DNA from: Spinacia oleracea
Lineage: Eukaryota; Streptophyta; Magnoliopsida; Caryophyllales; Amaranthaceae
Length of the DNA: 64,000 bases
Direction of reading: 5' to 3'
Assembly (NCBI RefSeq): GCF_020520425.1
Contig: NC_079492.1
Span: 111,573,157-111,637,156, forward strand
Of the stretch, positions 22,254-34,600 are shown in pieces. Made by a program: the position numbers and the translations under genes. The notes under the pieces were generated by a model that had not been told where the DNA came from, ran no database searches, and saw nothing but the letters and a program-made list of their open reading frames with translations. Positions within the stretch are counted from its first letter, which is position 1. Every line of letters begins with the position of its first letter.

Positions 22254-23468
22254 TAGGAATGTCAGTGGGATGAGTTTCTTGGAGACCCGCCCTGTATTCG
22301 CCCCAAGTAGGTGGAGATGAAGGTAGGTTAGGCGGGTGATGGAGCGGGGATGGGTATAAAAATCGTACCCATCATGGGTGATGGGGATGATGTGGATTTT
22401 GTGTTGAACCCGCCCAATCCCCATCCGCCCTGCCTCGCCCTTTCCCATCCCCACTCGCCCCACCCCATCCCCACTCGCCCCGCCCCATCCCCACTCACCC
22501 CGCTTCATACCTGCCATGGGTGATGGGGGTGAGTGTGTCTTTATTTCCATGTGTAGGTGATAATATGTATTTAGATGAGATTTTAAAGTTTTTTGTTTGG
22601 ATTTCTTTGTTATGACGGGTATCTTTTCCGATGATAGATGTTACTTTAGTCATAAGTTATTTTTTTTCTTCTAAAGTTAACTTCATTACTTTGGAGTCGT
22701 TCCGAGTTAATCTCAGTGATTGTGAAATTTTTCCAATCAAATGGCATTTTCGTAAATAATTGATGATTTTATTACGAAAAAACCATTAAATGTGGGTGAC
22801 ATGTCATTAAATATGAGCCACATGTACGGTCATAATTGTATTTTCATAATACATCAACAACTATATAATATACAGTCAACAACTCGCAATATACAATAAA
22901 CTTCTACTAATAATCAATCCACAACTACAAATATACAGTCGAGTACTTACCAATAAACAATATTGCATTTTAGTAATTCATCAACAATCATAACATATAC
23001 AGTCAACGATAAATGTTATACAATCAACACCGAGTAATATGCAGTCAATAACTACAAATATACAGTCAACACCTAGCATTATACCATCTACAGTTTTCAA
23101 GCAAAATATTTACGAAAATGCCATTTAATTGGAAATTTTTTCCAATCACTGAGATTAACTCGGAATTTCTCATTACTCGATCTGTATATAGGGCACATTG
23201 ACAAATGTTTGCTAAATAAGAAAAATTAGGTGGTATTAGCGTGCATATGGGGCGGGAATAAAAAGGGGATGGACGTCCAGTTGAGTTGTGGGGCGGAAAT
23301 AAATTTTAGTTTATACCCGTCGAAGCAGAGACGGAGATAAATTTTGTACCCGGCGGAATGATGTGGCGGGACCGCAGGGATAAAAATGGAAATGGAGGCA
23401 CCTACAGGTTACATCTGGATTCGCCCTGCCCCGCCCCGCCCCGCCCCGCCCCGCCCATTGACATCCTA
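22254..23468. mobile_element. hAT-like GC-biased TIR element
   Basis: The left end TAGGAATGTCAGTGGG and the inverted right end TAGGATGTCAATGGGCGGGG are similar. Both subterminal parts are rich in GGGGATGGG/CGCCCCGCC blocks (22360-22520 and 23240-23458). Elements with TAGG-ATGTCAATGGG ends are common in plants and often placed with hAT, but I find no matching 8 bp target duplication. The interior has no transposase and is occupied by a MITE. The right end lies 85 bp before the MFAP1 start codon. Confidence 0.4.
22700..23168. mobile_element. MITE with about 60 bp TIRs nested in the hAT-like element
   Basis: 22700-22758 (TTCCGAGTTAATCTCAGTGA and on, ending in a block TGGCATTTTCGTAAATA) is repeated inverted at about 23108-23168. 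The sequence CATTACT flanks both sides (22684-22690 and 23171-23177), possibly a target duplication. The centre (22855-23095) is a loose array of ATATACAGTCAACAAC-like units. Confidence 0.6.
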
Positions 23469-23553
23469 GTAGTAGTTAGTAGTGGCCCTGTCCCCTCAAA
23501 CCTCTAATCACCAAACACCACTTTATTTTTCGCAGATCGCCACACCACCAGCC
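23420..23553 (+). promoter_or_regulatory. Probable MFAP1 promoter-proximal region
   Basis: A (CCCCG)n run at about 23426-23456 belongs to the end of the hAT-like element, and only 85 bp separate that element from the MFAP1 ATG. The 5' UTR and part of the core promoter must therefore lie in or beside transposon DNA. No clear TATA box is visible. The transcription start is not known. Confidence 0.35.
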
Positions 23554-24749
23554 ATGTCTGTCACAGCTGGTGTCAGCGACACCATTATCGCCATTAGAGA
23601 GAAGCTCCGTGGTAAAATCGGCCAAACCAAAGTCAAGCGATACTGGCCTGGAAAAGCTCCAGAATGGGCCGACGAAGCCGAGGAAGAGGCCGATCTTCGC
23701 ACCTCGTCTCGCCGTCAAACCCTAGAACATGCTTTTCCGGCGAACGAGGATTCTTCATTTATACGTGGCGATGATCCCCGTCTACGGAGATTGGCGGAGA
23801 ATCGGGCTGAGAATAGGGAGGAGGTGCGCGCTGATCATCGGAGAATTCGGCAAGCCGAGATTGTGTCTACGGAGGAAGAGGAGAGTCGCGCGGAAGAAGC
23901 GGCTGCTGAAGAGGAGGATGATGATGCGGTGGAGGAGAGGAGGAGAAAGATAAGAGAGAGGAATTTGCAGCGGAGGCAAGAAGAGGAGAAGCAACTGGCT
24001 CCGATTGAGGAAGAGGATGAAGAGGCGGAGGACGAAGAAGAGGAAGAATCGGAGTACGAGACAGATTCCGAGGAGGAAGAGATGAATCAGTTGAAGTTGG
24101 TGAAGCCCGTTTTCGTGCCAAAACAAGAGAGAGAGACGATTGCGGAGAGGGAGAGAGTAGAGGCAGAGGAGATAGCGTTGGAGGAGGCGGTGAAAAGGAG
24201 GTTGGAGGAGCGAAAGGCAGAGACGAAACAGATCGTGGTGGAGAAGATTAGAGAGTATGAGGTGATTCAGAAGAATCTTGAAGCCGAAGCTGATATTGCA
24301 GATATTGACACTGATGATGAGGCGAATGAAGCGGAGGAGTACGAGAGTTGGAAAGCGAGGGAGATAGCTAGGATTAAGAGAGACAGGGAGGATAGAGAGG
24401 CAATGGTGAAGGAAAAAGAGGAGATTGAGAGGGTTAGGAATATGACTGAGGATGAGAGGAGAGAGTGGGAGAGGAAGAACCCGAAGAATGGGCCGCCTGC
24501 TAAGCAAAAATGGAGATTTATGCAGAAATACTATCATAAGGGTGCTTTCTTTCAAGAGGATGCTGATGATAGGGCTGGCACTGCTGGGGGTGATGAAATA
24601 TTCCACTGCGATTTCTCGGCCCCTACTGGGGATGATAAGCTTGATAAAACCATTTTGCCTAAGGTTATGCAGGTTAAGCACTTTGGAAGGAGTGGCAGGA
24701 CCAAATGGACTCACCTTGTTAACGAGGATACTACTGATTGGAACAATCC
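23554..24749 (+). CDS. MFAP1: MFAP1 spliceosomal protein, exon 1
   Basis: Encodes residues 1-398 of a 435-residue protein of the MFAP1 family, a conserved nuclear protein known in other eukaryotes as a spliceosome (B complex) component. The start MSVTAGVSD is the first in-frame ATG. Visible parts: basic N-terminal VKRYWPGKAPEW (residues 28-39); long acidic and coiled-coil blocks of E, D and R (about 40-170, including EEEDEEAEDEE); then the conserved C-terminal domain with PVFVPKQERETIAERE, KNGPPAKQKWRFMQKYYHKG and KVMQVKHFGRSGRTKWTHLV. The exon ends at AATCC/GTATG and joins exon 2 in phase. There are no stops or frameshifts. This is the only clearly functional host gene in the window. Confidence 0.97.
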
Positions 24750-25189
24750 GTATGTTCTCTTCTCTCTTTCCCTCCCATCAATTTGGGGTTATCACTTGTT
24801 TGTTGGATTGATTGTTATTGCCTGATTCTTGTTTATTTTGCTTGCGTCGGTGATAATTCTTGTTTATTTTACTTGTGTGAGTGATATAGTTTTTGAACTT
24901 TTGATTGTCTTAGAGAGATAATTGTTCAATCGGTTTACTGTTTTCTTTAGTGTTGGCATAAGGGGAGGGGGGGGGGGGGTTTATAAGCTTTGATTATTTG
25001 AATGAGTCTGGAGATTCATGTTCTCTGATGAAAAAAAATGTTCTTTGGATAGTTCATAGGAGGTTTGAGGCTTTGTTCTAGAGATAATGTATAGAGGGGT
25101 GTTGGTTTAAGGGTAAAGGCCCTTGTTCGGGAATTTCAGTTGGAGTAAAGAAAGGTTACTTGAGAGTGGAAAATGTGTTGGAATCCTTA

Positions 25190-27060
25190 CTAGTAAGCTT
25201 ACTCAAAGACCGACAACTGACATGTGAAGGTAAGAACATAAATATTCTGAGTGGGTTGTATTCAGTGGCGGAGCCAGGATTTTTATCTCACGGTGTCGAC
25301 ATGCTAATTAAACAATTATATAATCTGTATTAGTTTACTTTTTCTAATATATATAAGGTATAAACGTTCTTTTTACAAAATTGGGTGGGCTGCCGCCCAT
25401 CCTTGTCCCAGTGTGGCTCCGCCACTGGTTGTATTTGATGATTTAAGATCTCTAGATTGAAGCACCTATATGACTGGCTGACCAATATATCACTTTGGAT
25501 CTTATTCATCCTTGCTGGACCTTTTTTGGCTCTTTTAACCAGCCTTGATGTACTTCACATTTGCTGGAATCACGTGCCTAGGGCTATAAATTGAAGTATG
25601 TGTTTGCATAGGTTTGTATATTAGGCAAGTCTAGGTTTATAGCACACTATATATAGAGAACTCAGAAGCCTAGATCAGGGCTCATCTTTTAGTGTCAGGT
25701 ATTTTTGGCTCCGTCATTTTGTGGATGTGAATTGGAACTTTATTGTGAAACTTCTGGGTGCAGTTTTTAAGAATACTCACAACTGTATCTATGGTAATCA
25801 AAAGCAGTGATTAAGGGAGGGGTGCACTTATAGCAGCCTCAGTATAGCAGTTGTTATTCCTGCATGATCTTTATTTGTTCTGACCAGCCTGATGCGGGAT
25901 AAGTGGTTTAAGTGATTGATTCTGCTCCCATGTTTCAGTGTTGGTCTTTTCAAACTGCTGTTTAAATCCTTTCTGCTCTTATGATAATAGTAGTTGAATG
26001 AAAAGAACGCTTCTAAATGCAGTGCAGCCGTTAATCTGCTGAAGCACTTCTTTGACATCCACCTTACGTACTTGTGTTGCCCTGTAGTGGTTCACAAGTT
26101 ACTTATTTGTGTACAGTTGGGGCTTAGGTATGAGCATTGTGCCAAAAGTTGTGTTTTCAGCCGGTTTGATACAGCCTTAACAGGTCTAACCGATTAAGAT
26201 AGGAGATTGTACTTTTTGAGTTTGCGTGAAGTGTGCTAATGAGTTTGACACAGAGTTTGTCTAAGGATATTTGGAGACAACGAGCCTTAATGAAGGCTTT
26301 ACAAAAAATCTGCGTTTGACGATCATTCTTTTTGGAGTTTTTTTTTATTTGTTTTAATTTTTTATGTATGTGTCAAATGTGTTGTGTCCTTGTGCGAGAG
26401 TTAGCTTACTGAAAGATTGATAACTGATGTGTGAAGGCATGAACATGTTCCTTTAAAGAGAATCTTGTTCTTCTGGTTATTGAGTCCACTAGATTAAGCA
26501 CGTATACGACTTAGTACTTTGGGTCCCTTTCATCCTTGCTGGACCTTCCTGGCACTTCAGCTATTTGGATTACAACAGCCCTGGGGTTTCTGGAGTAGCA
26601 TGCTTAGGGCTATTAGTTGAACTAGTATAAAGTTGAATGGTTTTGTATGCAAGGAAAATCTAGGATTATAACACGCTGAATAGTGAGAACTCGAAGATTT
26701 TGATCAGGGCACATATTATAATGTTCGATATTTCTGGCACCATCGTGTATTTCATGGACGCCGATATGGGATTCTTGATGTGATATTTTCAGGTCTAGTT
26801 TCAAGATGTTCTACACTGTATTTCTGGAGAATGAAGGCAGGAAATCTTAAGAAACTTGTTTGTAGGCAATTTGGTGGTCAGATGTGCGTGGTTGTGCCGA
26901 AGTTGTAAGATCGTTTGATACAACCTTAATAGGTCAAACCAATTAAGGTAGTAAGATTGTACTTTTAGAATTTTTGTGAAGTGTGTTAAGGAGTTGAACA
27001 CTGAGTTTGTCAATGAAGGCTTTACAGGAACCTTACAGTTAAATAATCTTTCTTTTTGGA
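25190..27060. repeat. Diverged tandem duplication inside the MFAP1 intron
   Basis: Matching phrases occur in the same order in both halves: CATCCTTGCTGGACCTT (about 25507 and 26531), GATCAGGGC...CAT (25673 and 26701), and TTTGATACA...CCTTAA...AGGTC (26163 and 26913), followed by the related AGTGTG phrases. The second copy is shorter. The divergence is high, so the duplication is old and predates the hAT MITE at 25263, which only the first copy carries. Confidence 0.6.
25263..25427. mobile_element. hAT-type MITE
   Basis: 165 bp with TIRs CAGTGGCGGAGCCA at both ends (14 bp identical) and a perfect 8 bp target duplication GTTGTATT (25255-25262 and 25428-25435). Non-coding. The same end family occurs at 62773-63054. 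Confidence 0.9.
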
Positions 27061-27883
27061 GACTTTTTGGCTATATGCTAACTCCATAAAGGAAATAAAA
27101 AACAAGGAATTTCTAGGATGCCGCTCGGTTGTTTAGTCTTTTTAAGTATCATGTTATCCCGAGATCTCTCATAGTCTTCTGTATCTAGAAGTAATTTTAA
27201 GCTAAAGAGGATCTAAAGCTTCCTGCGATTTCTTTGAAATTTCTCTTCCATGACATAGTTTACTAAAGATCAGCCCCTGGCTATACTCTATATATGCGGG
27301 TCTGAATCAGAACTGAGAACTGGTGCAATGTTTTTCTCTAGGTACTTGATGTTAAGATCCTACCTTATTAACTTTTTCTTAACACAACCTCATGTAATTA
27401 CCTCTACTTTTGTTTTGCTGTAGTTTTGGGTTTATATTCCAGTGTATTTTTTCACCTGGGTTCACAACATTTCTAAAGAACTTTTATCAACGTATTAGAC
27501 TTATATGAACTCATTATTTAGATCTTATTGCAACTTCTATTAACTCATTATCACTTATCTAGAGTTCTGGGCTCATTGTAAGTTTAAATTAAACCTGGAA
27601 GCCCTTGTCGGAGCTCATTTGAGATAATATTTTTTTAGGGTGAAAAGAATGTAGCCATAGAAGATAAGAACGTAGCCGTAGAAGATTAGAGGGGGAGCTT
27701 TGATTTTGAACTAGTCCTTTTAGTCTAGGAGTGTGTCATAGTAATGGAGCAGAAAACTTTACACGATACACCTATAAGTTTACCCCATGTGGTACCCTAA
27801 GATAAATTACATTTCAACGGTACTCTGAAGGTTTTGTGGGAGAGTATCTCAGTACTTACACATCAAACCACTTTTGTTTATTA

Positions 27884-28197
27884 CTCCTTTCGTTTTCGTA
27901 AGTTCTACTCACTTTTTGTTTTGAGGTGTTTTCCTAAGTTCTACTCATTTTCTGTTTTGAGGTGTTCTTCTTGGTTATACTCACTTTTACTTTATTCCAT
28001 TTATGTCAACCTTTTATTCATATTTTATCATCTTTAATCGCACTTTATGGGACCAAATCATATTTAGTAAATCTCTTACACTCTATATCTCTCTTACCAC
28101 ACGGCCACACGTGAAAGTACCCATTTGGTGGCCCTAATTTTGGGTTATTCTTGGTTTTTCAACATTAACGTAGTACATCTCAGGAAAACGGAGGTAG
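27884..28197. mobile_element. Stowaway-like MITE in the MFAP1 intron
   Basis: Left end CTCCTTTCGTTTTCGTAAGT and inverted right end CTACCTCCGTTTTCCTGAGA, flanked by TA on both sides, as in Stowaway (Tc1/mariner) MITEs. The left half also has an internal threefold repeat of AAGTTCTACTCA...TTGAGGTGTT. Confidence 0.65.
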
Positions 28198-28655
28198 TAT
28201 TAACTAAATTGAAGTTTAGCGGACTTGGTATTGTTTGTAGTTTTTACTAGGGCTGTTTTGGTTTTTGAGAATTTTAGATCAACTGTGCCACAGTTTGAGA
28301 CGCAAGTGGAAACAAAGCCATTAGTAGAATGGGATTTGAAATGTGTGTTGTGGTTTTACCATTTTAGATATATTTTCTATTAGGGAGGTCTTTTTTTTAC
28401 TGGAAACGCCGTTTGATTTGCTATTAGTGATTGTCTGTTAAAATGGCGCACCTAGAATTCTACTTTAGGGTTTGTAAGATGTACTATGTACAATTGAAAT
28501 GAAAATTCATTGTTTTTTCTTTTAAAATTAGAAAAAAAATTAAAATAAAGCAAATGTACAAAAATTACCTCGACACAGTAACCTTGAAAACTAGATTTCA
28601 AAATTTCTAGTTTGTTTACATGAACAAGGTGGTCAAACAATTAGTATTAAATTAA

Positions 28656-29704
28656 GGAAAATTTGTGAAACATTACCTTTTAGTTCGTCTCTTTTGTAAA
28701 TTTCCTTTTAAGATTTTTTTTAAAAACACTATCTTTATGTTACATAATGTTTGAGTACCATTACCTTTTGACGACACATGTTACTTTTTTCCGTTTGTTG
28801 AGCTCACTTTTCCCTTTTACTTCTGCTTTTACCGCTTGACTGATATTTTAGTCTTTGTCTACTTCTTTACGAACATCTACCCTCTTCATCTTCCTATTTT
28901 TCTCAAACATTTCTCTAAATTATCTTCATACGAATGTCCTAATTTTATGAATTTTGTGAGAAATAGTCATTAGAGTGTAATAAGGCTTCTTATTTTATAA
29001 AGGGGCTATCAGTTTAAAATTGCGGTTAAAGTGGGGCCCACAAACGGAGAAAATTAACGTCGTTGACGTTAAAAGGTAGTGGTATCATAGATAAAAAATG
29101 CGGTATCGGTCACGGTCGCGGAGTCTCGGTAACAGAAATGATGCGTTAGTCGCGGACCGTGTCGCGGTTGTCACGTAGGAATTTGAAATTTGAAAAATAA
29201 GCCCATGTCAGCCCCATTCACTACCTACCCTAGTCCCCCTCCCCTAAACCATACACGTGACATAATTAAAATGAGTTCCTTTGTCTACCTTCTCTCTCCT
29301 CCCTTGTTTAAGATTTGAAAATGGAGTTCTCTACTCTATTTCAATGGAGTTTCTCCATTTCTTTCCTTTTCCCCTTTCTTTTTGTCGAAAACATGGGGAA
29401 TTCGGCTGAAAACCGAGTAGATGTGAGGCTTATAACGCTTAATGCGGACAAAATTCGTTCGGATCGGTTGAACCGGCCGTGATCTCACTGTTTTTAAAAA
29501 CACCTTTACAACTCGGGATATCTCGTATCGCCAGCCTCCAAAACCTTGTTAACTCGGGCGATACGAGTTAACTCGGACGAGTTTTTACACCATGAGTGGT
29601 ATTCAAACTTTTTGTTAAATTAAGTTAGTTATTTTTTAAAAAAATCTTAAGGTAGCAGTTCACAAAAGTGGTAAACCAAAAAGTAGTTGTTCACAAAAAA
29701 TTCC
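28656..29704. mobile_element. Mutator-type non-autonomous element, 1.05 kb
   Basis: The left arm GGAAAATTTGTGAAACATTA and the inverted right arm GGAATTTTTTGTGAACAACT are similar over about 75 bp. The flanks TTAAATTAA (28647-28655) and TTAAATAAA (29705-29713) match at 8 of 9 positions, fitting a 9 bp Mutator target duplication. No transposase seen. The ends resemble those at 18933 and 39495. Confidence 0.7.
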
Positions 29705-30191
29705 TTAAATAAAGCAGAAAACATATTGACTTTTAAGTCAAAAGGAAAACAAAGCGTTAAATGCAAGTACTAATGAAATGAAAGAAGCAAATAAAGTTAT
29801 GTTATGTTTGGATACCAGAAATCTGTTGTTTGAGGAGCAAGGTATTTGAAATCATGGAATTGGCTCAAATCCTAAAGCAATTGTAAAAAGTCCAAAATGG
29901 GGTACTTTGAGATGAAATGCCGTAACCTAGTCATTTGAAATTACTCATAGAGCTAGCTGCTCAACCTTCTTCTTTAACAGTGAACTTTTACCCAGAGCCT
30001 TTGCCTCTCAGAATTCTAGCTCATCCTCTTTCATCACCACCACCACAGCCAAACTAAGAAACCAATGTCCGCAACCCTTCCAAAATCAGAAACCATTTTT
30101 CCACGGAAGCAACGGCTGACGCCAAGTCGCTGTTTCTCCACTAATTGGAGTCAAAGTAGAGAGAAGTGTGGAATTAAAGAGATAGAAGACC

Positions 30192-30432
30192 CAATGTATA
30201 AAAAGTCTCAAGGTGCACCAAGGCGATTTGGAGTTCTCAGCGCCTTAAGTGCGCCTCGGTGCGCCTCGGTGCGCCTCATTGACGTGAGGTGCCCTAATAA
30301 AAAGTAAAATGTGAAAAAGTGGTGTGTGCCTCAGGCGGTGTGCCTCATCAAAATCGCCTCGCCCAGACAATAAATGGCGATGGCTCCAAACACCTTGCGC
30401 CTTAGAGCCTAGGCGCGCCTTTTTATACACTG
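30192..30432. mobile_element. hAT-type MITE with GCGCC-rich interior
   Basis: 241 bp. TIRs CAATGTATAAAAAG (left) and CAGTGTATAAAAAG (inverted right). Perfect 8 bp target duplication AGAAGACC (30184-30191 and 30433-30440). The interior has repeated GGTGCGCCTC-like blocks that can pair with GAGGCG blocks downstream. Confidence 0.88.
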
Positions 30433-31564
30433 AGAAGACCGGAGGTATATCAAAACTAAGTGGTGATTTCATGAGTGTTTGATGAAGAGGGAACGGAATT
30501 TAGATCTAAGGGCTTTGTTGCTGAATTTTTTGGGAGGATTCTAGATTCAGTATACAATTTCCCTGAAAGTTGTTTAAAACCTGATGCTCTTGCTCATATG
30601 ATGGTATTTATTTATTTCAGATTCAAAACTATCTTGAGATGTATTTGATTTGGATAGATTATGTTTTGTGAAATAATCAATTGAAATTCCAAAATCTTTC
30701 TAAACAACATGGTAAATTTAAAATTCATTCCTACAATTTCCTGAACACCGTATTTTGATTTGAATGTTAGAATTTCAATTTCAAGAATTGATATGAAGGA
30801 TTTTAAATCAAATTTTGATCCCCAGTAACTACCTTAGAATACTTGGATTATGGAAATTAATAAAATAATATATTAGAGAAATAAAATTACATCATATGAT
30901 ATCTTGGATAAAGAAATAGGCGAAGTAACAATGTATTGTCGTAATATCATGTGATGTGATAAAAAGGAAAAATAAAGAAAGGAATATATTGACACCTGTA
31001 ATATTTGAACTCAGAACCCATTGGAACCAGCTGTAGCACTACGCAGGATACTACTACCAGCAAGCTAAATCACCTTTCTTGCATTTTAGCTACTTCAATT
31101 TGTTTGTCCAAAGTCCCAGGAAAGCATGTGCCTGTGCAAAAACATAAAGTTTTATGCTTCCTGGCACTATGTCATGTTTTTGTTCTTGGATGATCCTTGA
31201 TTGCTTATAGGGCACAATCAAACCCCCCTCTCCTCTCCCCATTTTAGAACTTGAATTCATGACCCTGGATGCAGAGTGTACTATTTTAATACTGGGAATT
31301 ACTATTTCATGCACCTCGCTGATCAGCTGGGAAAACAAAGACAAAATTACTGCAGAGTGTACTATTTCATACATTAATTATTCTTTTGTCCCTAATGTGT
31401 TTGGTGTTGCCTTGTTTGATATTTCGTGAAATAGTTTTCCTTTTAGTTCAGCCCCCTTTTGTGCATTCTATACGGTTATTTAAAAAAAAACCCGAATAGT
31501 CCTGACTCTGTGATAACATATATATGTTGGCAGTCTGATAATATCAACTCTGCACACTATGCAG

Positions 31565-31676
31565 GTGGACGTTCAATGATCCTCTACGAGCAAAATACAA
31601 TGCAAAAATGGCTGGTATGAACAGACCAATTGCAAAACCCAAAGGAAGTCGGAAACTAAAGGACTGGGAGCAGTAA
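31565..31676 (+). CDS. MFAP1: MFAP1 spliceosomal protein, exon 2
   Basis: 112 bp terminal exon after a TATGCAG acceptor. With the two bases from exon 1 it reads WTFNDPLRAKYNAKMAGMNR and ends with GSRKLKDWEQ and TAA, the conserved MFAP1 C-terminus. Joined CDS: 1308 bp, 435 residues, in line with the family's usual length in plants. The 3' UTR lies downstream; no unambiguous polyadenylation site could be chosen. Confidence 0.95.
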
Positions 31677-34600
31677 TTCTGTTTGACCTAGAAATTTAAT
31701 TAGGTGGTGTCTCTTGTAAGTTGTAACCCTGCTTTTTTAAGTAGATGTCGTGAACGAAGTACGTAAATCTTTGTAGCAGGCGGGTGAGCATATATAATTC
31801 TTACTCGTATTTATTGATATAGAGCAATACAGTTGCTGATTTCTCCTCTCATTTCTGATTTCTATCTGATTTGCTTCCCAGCACAAGTGTAAATGCTGTT
31901 TTGTATTTACATTTCTATTCTTTTAATATTTTATATCATTGGCGACATTGCTTGCAGTTTTTAATTTCATTTGAAGGTAACATATCTTGTATCTTGATGT
32001 TACCGCATCAAGTGAGCTAAAACCAGCTTGTATAATTCTCATAAGTAAACCTTAGAAAAGGGTTGAGGTCTGGTTTCTCGTTAGCAAAAGCAAGGATTTC
32101 ACCAGGAAGTCACCCTCTTGGAGTTCGGTCGAGGGAAGTGGAGGTGTTATTTGGTTTTGATGAACCCAGATTTTTTCTTTTGACATAGCTGAAAAACCCA
32201 AATTTATGGTTGGCGAAAACTTTTCGGCTTTTCGATTACACGTCATGTAGTGATGTAGAGTAGATGATATAAAGTTTAGTTTCTGTTAAAGGGCGATCAT
32301 GGCATGGGTGTGCTACCCTTTGATCCGCCCACGGTCTCATTTCCTTAAAAAACGAGACCGGAGACACATCACCCACACTCCTCAAAAAGTAAATGCATCA
32401 CAAGGTATTTGGAAGTTTGTGTTTGCTATGGGAGGATGTTTGTATAGGGGAGGGGGTGACGTACATGATGATGTTCGTATAGACAGGTTGAAGGGCTCTG
32501 GGAAGGTGGATTCTCTTCGTCTTTCTAGAGACTCGAGATTAAGATCATGCCAAGACTTTGTTGGATTTTCAAGGACCGACAAGTTTTACATCCTTGTGGA
32601 AACATCAATCCAAATTCAAGGCCAATGAAGTACACACCATTCATAAATTTTGAGAGCTCGGGGAAATCTCGTGTTACGAGTTATGTTCCAAGTGTAATTT
32701 TACCTATACCGTTGTGTAGTGATCAGGTACTAGATATACTCCCACCTAGTTATTGTCTGTTGTGCTTCTCTGCTTGGTAATTTTTGCATTCTTTGTAAAA
32801 GGTGGATTTGAAATCAGTCTACATGCAAATGTTATTTTTATAATTCTTAGGCTGTATTTGTGATCCTGTTGTTAAGTATAACTTTTCTGCCTCTAGGGAC
32901 ACATTTCATGTCTAAGTAGGACGAGTTTATGAATTTTGTGGCTTACAAACAATGGACCTTGAGAACTGCTAATCATTAGGATTGGGGGTGGTATTGATGC
33001 TGCATAACTCCCATTTCTAATTTGATCTGGTCTTTTGGTTCAGTTTAAATTCTCCAGTGTCTTATATGCTTGAACTTGCATGTTGTACTGGATCATGGCC
33101 CTCTGGATTTCGAAACACTATCCTGGCTTTTTGTATTTGTGTTTCTTATGTGTATTTCTCTTTCTGAAAAAGGTAATATTAGTTTTTTGATGTACGCTCT
33201 ACTGCTATACTCAGTCATGATCTTTATTTATCTTTTTAAGATGACCACGAGGCTGGCGGAAGTAAACTGGCTCCCTAGCATGCTAGATTGTCTTCAACTT
33301 TATCTTGCTTACCAATATTGGCTATTTAAACATGTTTGAAAAATATACAGTATGTGTATCTCACCGTGCTTCACAATTAGGACTCAAGAGTCAAGACAGT
33401 AATGGGAGCAAACTGCTTAAAAACTGTTCATTCATGAGATGCTGCTTTTCTGATGCACGAAATGTGGGGACAGAGAGTTGAGAAATATTGGAACCTTCTG
33501 AGTCTTAAGACCCAGTCTGATACTTGGAGTAGTGTGATGGATATGAAGGTGCATTTAGGATCATTTGCAGCTATCTTGAAGGATAAGGATGACGACGATA
33601 GTTGTTCCAGAAGTTGGGCCAAATGCACTTAGGCTGGTATATGATCATGGCCTTATTGAACAGCTCATAACTGGTAAGCAAATTCTCTATTATTAGCCTA
33701 TTGTTAGCTTGATATTCAGCTGATATGCACGATCTTATATAAATTAGCAAATCATATCGTAAGTTGAAAGCAGACAACTTGCTGCATTGTAAATTTGTAA
33801 TGGACTAGATATTTATCATTTGAATCCAGGTCACAAGAATGTTTTTGTAAGTTTGTATTTGCCCTATTCATGCACTGTTATTATCTAAAGATTGTTTACA
33901 GAGTACTGCATATGGTAAAGCTATGTTACTCATACTCTTCATTTCACCCTATGTTCCTTTGTTGGAAATGTCATACACTACATAGGATGCTAGACGCTTA
34001 ATTCTTGACCAGATTTTCATAAAATTGCAGTGAAGCACTTGGGTGCATATTATTTCCACCTTGGCTATATCCGTGTTACAAAATGTAAAAGAGTCTTGTA
34101 TAGAATATCTGAATATGTAAGTCTCTTAATCTTTTTGCTTTTGATCCTTCATGAATGTGACAATCAGCACTCATAATTTATTTCCTGTTGGGAAAGGTAT
34201 CTACTGAGATTGAAGTTGGACTTGTCTTCGATGTCACACTATAAAGGCATTTTCCTCCAGCAGTGATGGAAATTGTAATTAAATAGTTGATTCTTTTAAA
34301 AACTGCGTTGCTTTGTTCACTACCTGTAATTTTGCTCCGAAAGTTTGTGTTAGACTGGTTAGTTTTCGGCCAAGTTTTGAATTTGGCATATGATAGTCTT
34401 GCTTTTCTCTTTACTTTTCACGTTTTGTGGTCCGTACAAGTAACAATGGTAATCCTTTCAAAAAGTAAAAAAAAGTAACAATGATAACATCTCACTGTGG
34501 ATCCTGCCATATGAGTGGCCAACTTTGTGATGGTCTAAATTTATGTAGCCTTACAGCCCTTATTTTGCCGAAGACCCTGTTCTGACTCTTTAGTCTGAAA

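Larger units (their letters stand above)
24750..31564 (+). other. MFAP1 intron, 6.8 kb, with several transposons
   Basis: Bounded by GTATG and TATGCAG. It contains a G13 run (24967-24979), four small DNA transposons listed separately, and a diverged internal duplication (about 25190-26340 against 26410-27060). Small open frames on both strands show no family features. Much longer than typical plant introns. Confidence 0.85.

Noticed and set aside
22246-23490. CCCTGTC on both sides of the hAT-like element as a target duplication
   Set aside because: The right copy lies about 18 bp beyond the inverted end, so the repeats do not abut the termini; probably coincidence.
23782-24714. 310-codon minus-strand frame opposite MFAP1
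   Set aside because: It is the antisense shadow of the acidic, Glu-rich MFAP1 exon; Leu/Pro/Ser-rich composition is what such antisense gives.
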